A stretch of DNA of 64,000 bases from contig OY759511.1 of the NCBI GenBank assembly GCA_963662395.1, positions 1,116,001-1,180,000 on the forward strand, given 5' to 3'. Under the pieces are notes generated by a model. It was not told the origin of the DNA. It was given only the letters and a program-made list of their open reading frames with translations, and made no database searches. Position 1 is the stretch's first letter, and each line of letters begins with the position of its first letter. Of the stretch, positions 9,805 to 17,370 are shown piece after piece. This DNA is from JAPOXR01 sp963662395. Its GTDB lineage: Bacteria > Pseudomonadota > Alphaproteobacteria > Rhodobacterales > Rhodobacteraceae. A program made the translations under genes and the position numbers.

Positions 9805-10548
9805 ATGATGCTGATACCGGCCATAGACCTTCAGGGTGGACAATGTGTCCGACTGGTGCGGGGTGACCCCGCCACCGCAACCACCTTCAACGATGACCCG
9901 GTCGCCCAGGCCCTGGCTTTCGAGCGGGCCGGGTTGCACAAACTCCATGTCGTCGATCTTGACGGGGCTTTTGCCGGCCACCCCGCCAATGTCGATGCCG
10001 TCGAAGGTATCGCGGCCAACACGGACCTGCCAGTGCAACTCGGCGGCGGGATCCGCGACCTGGAGACCATCGAATTCTGGCTGAATCGCGGTATCAACCA
10101 GGTGATACTCGGAACTGCAGCCGCCGAGACTCCCGACCTGGTCCGCAGGGCGGCCCGACTGTATCCGGGGCAGATCATTGTCGGGATCGATGCGCGCGAC
10201 GGGCTCGTGGCAACGAAGGGATGGGCCGAGACCACCGGTCTGCAGGCACGTGACCTGGCAACACCACTGCAGGATTTGGGCATCGCCGCCATCGTGTTCA
10301 CGGATATCGGCAGGGACGGGTTGAAGTCGGGCCCCAATTTCGAGGCCATCGCCGGTATTGCCGTCGCAGTCGACATTCCGGTCATTGCGTCCGGCGGTAT
10401 TTCCACGATCGAGGACATTCGGACCCTGGCGACGCTCGGGGTCGATATCGCTGGCGTGATCGTCGGCACGGCAATCTATGATGGATCGATCGACCTTGCA
10501 GAAGCAGCGGCAGAATTCGGCGGGGCACAAGATGGTGGCAGCCGATGA
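9805..10548 (+). CDS. hisA: ProFAR isomerase (phosphoribosylformimino-AICAR-phosphate isomerase)
   Basis: Beta-alpha barrel enzyme that converts ProFAR to PRFAR in histidine synthesis. The 247 residues show the HisA hallmarks: catalytic Asp8 in IPAIDLQGG, LGGGIRDLETI, the second catalytic Asp in FTDIGRDG and the phosphate-binding ASGGIST and GVIVGTAIYDG loops. It lies four bases after hisH and is followed by hisF. Confidence 0.96.
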   Translation: MMLIPAIDLQGGQCVRLVRGDPATATTFNDDPVAQALAFERAGLHKLHVVDLDGAFAGHPANVDAVEGIAANTDLPVQLGGGIRDLETIEFWLNRGINQVILGTAAAETPDLVRRAARLYPGQIIVGIDARDGLVATKGWAETTGLQARDLATPLQDLGIAAIVFTDIGRDGLKSGPNFEAIAGIAVAVDIPVIASGGISTIEDIRTLATLGVDIAGVIVGTAIYDGSIDLAEAAAEFGGAQDGGSR

Positions 10549-10605
10549 ACTTCACCGATGCTCTCCGCCCCGGGCAGGCAGGCGACCGATGACAGGACCC
10601 GGAAC

Positions 10606-11367
10606 ATGCTGAAGGTCCGGATCATTCCCTGCCTTGACGTCAAGGACGGGCGAATCGTGAAGGGAGTCAATTTTGCCGGGCTGGCGGATGCGGGCGATCC
10701 GGTCGAGGCGGCGCGCAGATACGATGCCGAGGGTGCCGACGAGCTGTGCTTCCTGGATATTTCGGCATCCATCGAATCCCGCGGGACCCTGCTGGGCCTG
10801 GCTTCCCGAACCGCGGAGTCCTGCTTCATGCCGCTGACGGTCGGCGGCGGGATTCGCAACAATGACGATGTGGAAATGCTGCTCAGGGCCGGCGCGGACA
10901 AGATTTCCTTCAATACCGCCGCCGTTGCCGACCCGGACGTCGTTTCGCGGACAGCGGCCCGGTTCGGATCCCAATGCGTGGTCGTGGCCATCGATGCAAA
11001 ATCGGTCGGGGCAGGCAGATGGGAAATCTTCACCCATGGCGGCACCAGGCAAACCGGCATTGACGCGGCATTCTTTGCCAGGGAGATGGAAAGGCGCGGC
11101 GCCGGCGAGATCCTCCTGACCGGAATCGATGCTGATGGTACGAGGGAAGGCTACGACCTGCCCCTGACCGGCACCATATCCGCAGCGGTGAGCATTCCGG
11201 TCATCGCGTCCGGCGGGGTTGGCTGTCTTGATCATCTCGTGGATGGTGTCAGGATTGGCGGCGCATCTGCGGTGCTGGCAGCATCGATATTCCATTTTGG
11301 CGAGTATTCGATCCGGGAAGCAAAGAGACATATGGAGGCAGCCGGAATTCCGGTGAGGGCGACATGA
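10606..11367 (+). CDS. hisF: Imidazole glycerol phosphate synthase, cyclase subunit
   Basis: Cyclase partner of HisH: condenses ammonia with PRFAR to give imidazole glycerol phosphate and AICAR. The 253-residue barrel begins MLKVRIIPCLDVKDGR with the first catalytic Asp, and the second Asp lies in LLTGIDADGTREGYD. The ATG at 10606 is preferred over the upstream in-frame ATG at 10558, which would add 16 residues absent from the family. The stop overlaps the hisE start (ATGA). Confidence 0.96.
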   Translation: MLKVRIIPCLDVKDGRIVKGVNFAGLADAGDPVEAARRYDAEGADELCFLDISASIESRGTLLGLASRTAESCFMPLTVGGGIRNNDDVEMLLRAGADKISFNTAAVADPDVVSRTAARFGSQCVVVAIDAKSVGAGRWEIFTHGGTRQTGIDAAFFAREMERRGAGEILLTGIDADGTREGYDLPLTGTISAAVSIPVIASGGVGCLDHLVDGVRIGGASAVLAASIFHFGEYSIREAKRHMEAAGIPVRAT

Positions 11368-11726
11368 CCATCCTTGAGGAACTGGAGACGACCATCGACG
11401 ACCGGCGCGGCAGCGACCCGAATCACTCATGGACTGCACGATTGCTGCAGGGCGGCCGCGGCGAATGCGCAAGAAAATTCGGCGAGGAAGCTGTCGAGAC
11501 CGTACTGGCCGGAGTTGGCCCGGACCGGCAGGCGCTGATCCGCGAGGCTGCTGATGTGATCTACCACCTGATGGTGTTGCTGGCCGCAAACGACATCCGG
11601 ATCGAATCGGTCTGCGACGAACTCCGGGAACGTTCGGGCAGGTCGGGAATCGAGGAAAAGTCGAACCGGCCGCCAGCCGCCTTCGTCGGACCCGGAGAAG
11701 AGAATGACCGACATGCTGACCCCTGA
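11364..11726 (+). CDS. hisE: Phosphoribosyl-ATP pyrophosphatase
   Basis: MazG-like all-alpha enzyme that hydrolyses phosphoribosyl-ATP to phosphoribosyl-AMP, step two of histidine synthesis. The 120 residues include SWTARLLQGG, KFGEEAVET and the metal-binding EAADVIYHLMVLL helix. It is monofunctional, without HisI. It overlaps hisF by four bases at its start and overlaps the next gene by 23 bases at its end. Confidence 0.94.
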   Translation: MTILEELETTIDDRRGSDPNHSWTARLLQGGRGECARKFGEEAVETVLAGVGPDRQALIREAADVIYHLMVLLAANDIRIESVCDELRERSGRSGIEEKSNRPPAAFVGPGEENDRHADP

Positions 11727-12159
11727 AATGACCCGGATCATACGCACATACACCGCCGGCATGGTTGCCACCGTCAACCCTGACGGCTCTCCGGCAGTTT
11801 CACCCAAGGGAACCTTCGTCGTTGTCGACGGCAATCGCATCGGCTTCGGCAATATCCGCTCCCCGGGCACGTTGGCCAATCTGCAGCGGAACGCCAATGT
11901 CGAGGTTTGCTTCCTCGACGTGCTGACCCGGAAGTCGGTCCGGATTGCCGGCACCGCCGAGATCATGGAATTCGCCACCGCCGACCAAGATATCCGGTCC
12001 TGTTTCCAGGACGTCTGGTCCGAATACCTGCCGCACATGACTGAGCTGGTCGTGATCACGATCAACTCGGCCGGCCTCATCCTCTCGCCCGCCTACGATG
12101 TCGGCTACACCGAGGAAGACCTCGCCTCCTCATACCGATCGAAACTCGCCTCGACCTGA
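11704..12159 (+). CDS. Pyridoxamine 5'-phosphate oxidase-like flavin-binding protein
   Basis: 151-residue split-barrel protein of the PNPOx-like family. The N-terminal block GMVATVNPDGSPAVSPKGTFVVVDGNRI and the FGNIRSPGTLANLQRNANV strand-turn are those of small FMN- or F420-binding oxidases. Its start lies within the 3' end of hisE (23-base overlap), so it is probably the last cistron of the his transcript. No histidine role is known; most members act in cofactor or redox metabolism. Start choice is supported by the AGAAGAG just upstream. Confidence 0.8.
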   Translation: MTDMLTPEMTRIIRTYTAGMVATVNPDGSPAVSPKGTFVVVDGNRIGFGNIRSPGTLANLQRNANVEVCFLDVLTRKSVRIAGTAEIMEFATADQDIRSCFQDVWSEYLPHMTELVVITINSAGLILSPAYDVGYTEEDLASSYRSKLAST

Positions 12160-12332
12160 CCAGCCACTCCCCCCAGTTCGAAATCTTCGGATGTCCGCGG
12201 GTCATCTTCGGAATCTCAGTCCATATTGACGTGCCGATTCAGGCATGACACTCGCCAGAGCCGCAGTCACACCAATGCACGCACCTTCGGTTCCAACACC
12301 ATGATATAGCGTCTCTTTTTCTTCCTCGACCC

Positions 12333-12374
12333 GCAGATGCGGCAGGCATTCCGGCCTGGTTTCCCCGCATCTGC
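12333..12374. repeat. Nested inverted repeat before the integrase gene
   Basis: GCAGATGCGG at 12333-12342 is the exact reverse complement of CCGCATCTGC at 12365-12374. The enclosed 22 bases hold a second dyad, CAGGC-ATTCCG-GCCTG. It ends 22 bp before the integrase start, so it could be a regulatory hairpin or a recombinase/excisionase site. Role is inferred only from position. Confidence 0.6.
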
Positions 12375-12396
12375 AACCGGATACAGGGAGAATGCC

Positions 12397-13563
12397 ATGA
12401 CGACAGCACGACTGACAGATGCACGAATCAGTGCTCTCAAACCCGCCCGGTCAGCACGGGACATCCGGGACAAGGTTCTGAAAGGCTTCGACATCCGGAT
12501 CATGCCCTCCGGACGGCGGCGGTTCTTCATTCACACACAGTGCGATGGCAGGCGCATCCGGAAGATCATCGGCGATCCGGAGCAGGTGGGCGTGAGCGAG
12601 GCACGCGAGGTCGCCCAGACCGCCCTTGCCGCCATACGGAAGGGCCAGCCCGCCACCGTCTCGCCCGGGGAGACCCTGTTCGAGGTCGCTGCCGAGGAGA
12701 TGTTCCGCCGCCATGCCCGCCACCGGAAGCCCTCCACATGCAAGGTCAACAGACACCTTCCGCGCAAGCAGATCCTGCCCTGGTTCGGGGACATGCAGAT
12801 CGCCGACATCACCGGCAGTGATGTCCGGGACTGGCTCGCCTCCCTGCATGCTACCCCTGCCGCTGCCGATCGCTCGGCACCGGTCCTGTCCGTGATCATG
12901 GCCCGGGCCGGGATCCATGGCTACCGTCCCGAGAACACCAACCCGTGCACGGGCATCAGGCGCTACCGGCCGGGAGCGTTTCCTCTCCGGGGCCGGGCTG
13001 CGCCGGCTCGGCGGCATTCTTGCCCGTCATGGGGCGGACAAACCCCTGCCGACGGCCATCGTCAGGCTGCTCCTGCTGACCGGTTGCCGCAAATGGGAAC
13101 CAAACGGTTATGTCGCAAGAACGGGATCGTCCGTCTCGGGCGGCGGGAGGTGGATGGCGATCATCCGAGGCTCGAGGCCGGCAAGACCGGCCCGCGAACG
13201 GTGTTTCTGAACCGGAGGGCGCGGGAGATCATCGGGCATCGGCTGGCCATGACTTCAGGCGAGTTCGTGTTCCCGTCTCCCATGGATCCGGCCAGGCCGG
13301 TCTCGGACAACCTGCCCCTCTGGTACGAGGTGCGCCGGGAGATCGGACTTGAGGATGTCCGGCTTCATGATCTTCGACATTCCCATGGAAGTCAGGCGGT
13401 CATGCAGGGCATTCCCCTGCCAGTCGTGGCACGGCTTCCGGGCCACAGCCAGGTAGCCATGACGCTTCGCCATGCCCATGCCTGCGATAGGGAGGTCGAG
13501 GCTGCAGCCGAGCGGATCGGGGCGGCGATCTCGGAGCATCTCGGGTGTCCCTTCGTGCCGTGA
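12397..13563 (+). pseudogene. Tyrosine recombinase/integrase, frameshifted and missing catalytic Tyr
   Basis: Phage/island-type site-specific recombinase with an N-terminal arm-binding domain (MTTARLTDARISALKPARS, then IMPSGRRRFF and KIIGDPEQVGVSEAR), a core-binding domain and a catalytic C-terminal domain. The ATG at 12397 has AGGGAG seven bases upstream. The frame stays open for 388 codons, but from about 12970 to 13110 the family-like sequence (RERFLSGAGLRRLGGILARH, then LLLLTGCRKWE with the first catalytic Arg) is in the +2 frame, meaning two compensating indels. The HDLRHSHGSQAV box is present, LGH has become LPGH, and the expected RYAH nucleophile segment reads RHAH, so Tyr is replaced by His. 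Compare the fragment at 20516-20821, which keeps Tyr. Almost certainly inactive. Confidence 0.85.
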
Positions 13564-13732
13564 ATTCGGCCCAGTTGCCGGAGGCATGTCGGACGTCGGA
13601 CCATTCTGCTTCGTTTCATGCTGCGAGGGGACCACGACATCGGGCGCGGCGGTGGGCCGCGATGAACAGAGGGAAAGTCACCTGGCGGGCGGCTGTACCC
13701 GAAGAGCGGCGGTGATTGAGGGGTGCGCGTGC

Positions 13733-14933
13733 TAGTGGTCTGATTCATTCATTTGATGCCATTTCCTGCAGCTTCCGGTGCCCTCTTTTCCACGAGGCGA
13801 CCAGCTCCCCGGGTTTCCTGCTCCAGCGGAACGGACGGGCATCGTTGACGTTGTGGTGTTCGATGCAACCCTCTATCGCCGCGATGCACTCGTCGAGCGA
13901 GTCGAAGATCGCGTCCTTCAGCCTCTGCCTCGAGAGCCTGGAGAAGAACCCGCCGGCGGCGTTCATCCACGAGGCCGGGGCCGGCGTGAAGTGGAACGTC
14001 CGGTCGGGATGGTGCTTCAGCCATGCATGGACCCTGGCCGATCTGTGCGAGGAGACGTCGCCCCGGACGACATGGACCGGCACTCCGGGCCCGATCCGCT
14101 CGGCGACGTGGTCGAGGAAGGCGAGGAACTCCTCCGGGCGGTGCCGTTCGACCGTCTGGCCGGCGGCCCTCCGGTGGCGACGTCGAGCGCTGCCAGAGGC
14201 AGGTGGCGCCGTTCCGCTTGTAGTCATGGGTGCGGGTCCCGGCGGCTCCGGGCTTCATCGGCAGCGGCCTCTGCGTCCGTCCCAATGCCTGGATCCGCGG
14301 CTTCTCGCCTGCCGGGATGACGACGGCGTGGTCGGGCGGGTCGACGTAGAGGCCGACGACGTCGCGGACCTTCAGCTCGAACCTCAGGTCGCGCGAGACC
14401 CTGAAGGTCTTCACCTGGTGCGGCCCGAGGCCGTTGTCCTTCAGGATGCCGTGCATGGTGGAGACGGCCATCCCCGGCCTCGAAGCCGGCCCGCACCGTC
14501 CGGTGACTGCCGTGCTCCGGCGGCGGCGACATCGCCAGCGCGATCGCGGCCTTCACCTTCTCCCCGGGGACCGGCCTGTCTCCCGGCGGACGGGTGGCAT
14601 CGTGCGGCAGGCCGCCTGCACCTTCGGCGAGACAGCGGTCCCGTCAGCGCCAGACCGTCGGCTTCGCCTTCCCGGTCCTGCGCATGGTCTCCGCCAGCCC
14701 GCAGCCCGAGCCGGGCTCGAGGATGATGCGGGCCCGCCGGACATGCTTCCGAAGGCTCCGCGGATTGCCGATGATGTCTTCGAGGCGTTCGCGATCCTCG
14801 TCCGAAAGCTCGATTTCCTGTCTTGTCTGCTTCCTGCCCATTGGTCTCTTCCTTGTCATCGGCCGCGTGGCGGCGGGAGGACAGTATCACGCATGGCGAA
14901 ATAATGGAATCCTTTGTATCGAGCTAACCACTA
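13733..14933. mobile_element. Degenerate IS630-family insertion sequence
   Basis: The element is bounded by CTAGTGGT at 13732-13739 and its reverse complement ACCACTAG at 14927-14934. The outermost TA on each side fits the TA target duplication of IS630/Tc1-mariner elements. Inner parts of the termini have diverged (GTGGTCTGA versus GTGGTTAGC). It contains a single minus-strand transposase broken into several frames. It lies between the integrase relic and the first restriction locus. Confidence 0.65.
13745..14859 (-). pseudogene. IS630-family transposase, frameshifted, catalytic residues lost
   Basis: Three frames must be joined: an N-terminal helix-turn-helix part (14859 to about 14644, DEDRERLEDIIGNPRSLRKH), a middle part (about 14471 to 14220, with MHGILKDNGLGPHQVKTFRV and LYVDPPDHAVVIPAGEK) and a C-terminal DDE part (14227 to 13745, with HVV-RGDVSSHRSARVHAWL and ASWMNAAGGFFSRLSRQRL). 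In active relatives the last two segments usually read HVVLDN and WMNAVEGFF. Here the second Asp and the Glu of the DDE triad are therefore Gly. With two or more frameshifts and two triad losses the enzyme is dead. Confidence 0.8.
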
Positions 14934-15196
14934 GCGCGCATTCGGGCGGCGGCGAATTCGTGTTCAATCATTGGAGACGATATACCAGCGCTGGCCACCT
15001 GTCGGTGTCAGGCGCTGCTCAAGATCGCTTTGGAGGCTTTGGGGTGTACAGGCCAGAGGGGAGTCGTGTTGGCTTAGTTCCGTTGCTCAGCAGCTCTCCT
15101 TGGGGCCACAAATCGGTTCAATTGTGAACCACATTTCGACGCGTTAGAAGAGGACAGCTTCGAATCCGGCAAGAGACTCAAATGTAAGGAAGCACT
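14934..15196. other. Intergenic stretch before the first restriction locus
   Basis: About 260 bases between the IS630 relic and the methylase fragment. No open frame resembles a protein and no RNA structure was recognised. The base composition is visibly lower in GC than the housekeeping part, and it should hold the promoter of the methylase fragment. Confidence 0.5.
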
Positions 15197-15898
15197 ATGG
15201 CGAAGCGGGCAATTGACTCCTACGCACATACCGGCAAGGACCGTGCGAATAATCCGCCTGTTGGTCTTGTGACTCCGAAAACAGACCCGGAAGCGGGCTC
15301 CAGAGAAATTGTTCACGATCCGCATATCGACCCACATCTGTCATGGGCCGGCAAGGCAGAGCACACATCATTCGAGGTTTCGACGGTTTCGCTCCACGTG
15401 CACGAGCGCATTGATCCACGCACAGTCATGGACGCGGTGCGCAAGCGCAGTGCTTCAGAGCAGCAGATGTCATTATTCGACACGCCCGAGGAAAACCCGC
15501 CAATCCGTCAGGCAATCGAGTTCTACAAGCACCGTCACAACTGGACCAATCGGCTGATCGCTGGCGATAGCCTCTTGGTCATGAATAGCCTTCTTGAGAA
15601 GGAGGGTTTGGGCGGACAGGTCCAAACGATCTACATCGATCCGCCCTACGGTGTCAGCTATCGCTCGAATTTCCAACCCTTCGTGAATCGACGGGAAGTC
15701 ACTGACGGCAAGGACGAAGACCTGACCAGCGAGCCGGAGCAAATCCGTGCATTCCGTGATACCTGGGAACTCGGCATCCATTCATACCTGACCTATCTGC
15801 GTGATCGTCTGCTGCTGGCACGCGAATTGCTGAATGAAAGCGGCAGCTGTTTCGTGCAGAGGGGCATCGAAAGCCTGAAGATTGTAGAGCTGCGATGA
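15197..15898 (+). pseudogene. Type III-like adenine DNA methyltransferase (Mod), N-terminal fragment
   Basis: N6-adenine (beta-class) site-specific methyltransferase fragment. Residues 120-152 read RLIAGDSLLVMNSLL...QTIYIDPPYG, with the catalytic DPPY tetrad at 148-151, followed by the family's LTYLRDRLLLARELL helix. The protein stops at 233 residues, shortly after motif IV, so the AdoMet-binding FxGxG region and target-recognition domain are missing; complete partners of this type are several hundred residues longer. The TGA overlaps the start of the next gene (ATGATGG), so the junction looks like a deletion that removed the rest of the methylase while leaving the cargo genes in register. 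Methylation activity is not expected. Confidence 0.8.
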
Positions 15899-16716
15899 TG
15901 GCGAATGTGAGGAAGGCAACCGCTGTCGAGCGGCTTCAGAAGCTGGTGGACGAGGCTTCAGAATTAGACCCTGAAGACCATCGCACCCGGAAATTCATGA
16001 ATTGGACTGCGGGTGTCAATAGTGCCTTCCATCATATATTTGGTGAGGATAGCCGCCAGTATTCACAGCTTCCCAACGGCTACAAGGTGTCCGCAAGCGG
16101 AATTCGGGATTTCCTGAACACCATGGTTTCTGCTGTCGAATCAAATCTCGACGACCTCAAATACGTTTGGGATGATGACGGGAAATCAGCAGCGACCCCC
16201 ATGGGCCAGGGCATGATTTCAGCATATGACGAGGGAGGGGACGACAAGGTCGACAAGAAGGCAGAAAGGAACAGGGTCTTCGTCATTCATGGTCACGACG
16301 ACGCCGTTCGTGAAACGGTTGCGAGATGCCTGGAGAGACTCGAACTCGAACCGGTTATCCTGCACGAACAACCCGATAAAGGCCGCACGATTATCGAAAA
16401 ATTCGAAGATCACGCGGATGTCGGCATTGCTGCAGTCCTGCTGACGCCGGATGATGAAGGTGTGCTTGCAGGGACCGGAGAAGGTCCCAAACCGCGCGCA
16501 CGGCAAAACGTCATTCTCGAACTTGGTTTTTTTCTCGGAAGACTCGGCCTCGAGCGGGGTTTCTCCCTTGTCAAGGGCGATGTGGAAACGCCATCGGATC
16601 ATGATGGAGTCGTCCATACCGGGTTCGATAGTGGCGGCGGCTGGATGGCGAAGCTTGCACAGGAGTTGAAGGCTGCCGGGTTTGTCATCGATGTCAGCAG
16701 GGCCGTTCAGTCATGA
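15895..16716 (+). CDS. TIR-like nucleotide-binding effector protein
   Basis: 273-residue protein with a C-terminal domain (about 128-265) of the TIR-like family of predicted nucleotide-binding proteins (the CAP12-type domain). It starts VFVIHGHDD, continues LEPVILHEQPDKGRTIIEKFE and AAVLLTPDD, and ends with RQNVILELGFFLGRLG, where Glu209 is in the place of the catalytic glutamate of TIR NADases. Residues 1-125 form an unrecognised, partly helical sensor or linker region. Related domains in CBASS, Pycsar and Thoeris-type defence degrade NAD+ after activation. It is intact, starts inside the stop of the broken methylase and overlaps the next gene by four bases, so it is one operon with mntA/hepT. 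Start could be either of two adjacent ATGs (15895 or 15898). NAD+ cleavage is inferred. Confidence 0.8.
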   Translation: MMANVRKATAVERLQKLVDEASELDPEDHRTRKFMNWTAGVNSAFHHIFGEDSRQYSQLPNGYKVSASGIRDFLNTMVSAVESNLDDLKYVWDDDGKSAATPMGQGMISAYDEGGDDKVDKKAERNRVFVIHGHDDAVRETVARCLERLELEPVILHEQPDKGRTIIEKFEDHADVGIAAVLLTPDDEGVLAGTGEGPKPRARQNVILELGFFLGRLGLERGFSLVKGDVETPSDHDGVVHTGFDSGGGWMAKLAQELKAAGFVIDVSRAVQS

Positions 16717-17018
16717 ACCCTCAGGCTTCGATTCCAAAGACCGAACTCGCTGCCTTCTGTCGTGCGCACGGCATTCGGCGCTTCGCCATCTTCGGTTCGG
16801 CACTGCGGGCTGATTTCGGGGTTGAGAGCGACATCGACGTATTGGTCGAGTTCACTTCGGGTCGCACACCCGGGCTGCTGGGCATGGCCGGCATGGAGAT
16901 CGAACTGTCTGCCCTGTTCGGTGGTCGTGAGGTGGACCTGCGAACCCCCGAGGATCTGAGTCGTTACTTCCGCCAGGAAGTCCTCGATACCGCAGAAGTC
17001 CAGTATGCGCAGGGATGA
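16713..17018 (+). CDS. mntA: MntA-type nucleotidyltransferase antitoxin
   Basis: Minimal nucleotidyltransferase (MNT) of 101 residues with the GSx10DxD signature: Gly28-Ser29 and Asp40/Asp42 in GSALRADFGVESDIDVLVEF. In studied MntA/HepT pairs this enzyme adds AMP to the HEPN RNase and silences it. It overlaps the TIR gene by four bases and the HepT gene by 14 bases, an order (MNT first, HEPN second) that is usual for this subtype. It appears complete. Confidence 0.88.
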   Translation: MNPQASIPKTELAAFCRAHGIRRFAIFGSALRADFGVESDIDVLVEFTSGRTPGLLGMAGMEIELSALFGGREVDLRTPEDLSRYFRQEVLDTAEVQYAQG

Positions 17019-17370
17019 CGGAATTCGACTACGGCACATGCTCGACGCTGCGTGTGAAGCCTTGTCCTTCGTGCGGGGACGGACGCGCGGCGATCTCGAC
17101 GCGGACCGCCAACTCGTCCTTGCACTGATCAAGGATATCGAGATCGTTGGCGAAGCGGCAGCCCGGGTTACCGAACCTGCCCGCCGGGATATGCCATGGA
17201 TTCCCTGGGAAGAAATCGTCGGGATGCGAAATCGTCTGGTACATGCGTATTTCGACATTAATCTCGATATCCTCTGGAATACGACACAGAAAGATCTGCC
17301 GGAACTGATTGTTCAGCTCGAGAGGGTCATTTCTTCAAACCCCGATTTGCTGCCGGAGACAGAGTCTTGA
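17005..17370 (+). CDS. hepT: HepT-like HEPN ribonuclease toxin
   Basis: 121-residue all-alpha HEPN protein. The RNase motif Rx4HxY is present as RNRLVHAY (Arg75, His80, Tyr82), and the preceding IKDIEIVGEAA helix and the downstream DILWNTTQKDLPELI helix match the HepT family. It is the likely toxin of the MntA/HepT pair. It overlaps mntA by 14 bases and its end overlaps the start of the restriction gene by four bases (TTGA), so the whole cargo sits in one reading chain between methylase and restriction genes. Confidence 0.88.
   Translation: MRRDDGIRLRHMLDAACEALSFVRGRTRGDLDADRQLVLALIKDIEIVGEAAARVTEPARRDMPWIPWEEIVGMRNRLVHAYFDINLDILWNTTQKDLPELIVQLERVISSNPDLLPETES

Noticed and set aside
12337..12396. 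Upstream ATG for the integrase
   Set aside because: It lies inside the inverted repeat without a ribosome site; ATG 12397 has AGGGAG and the family start.
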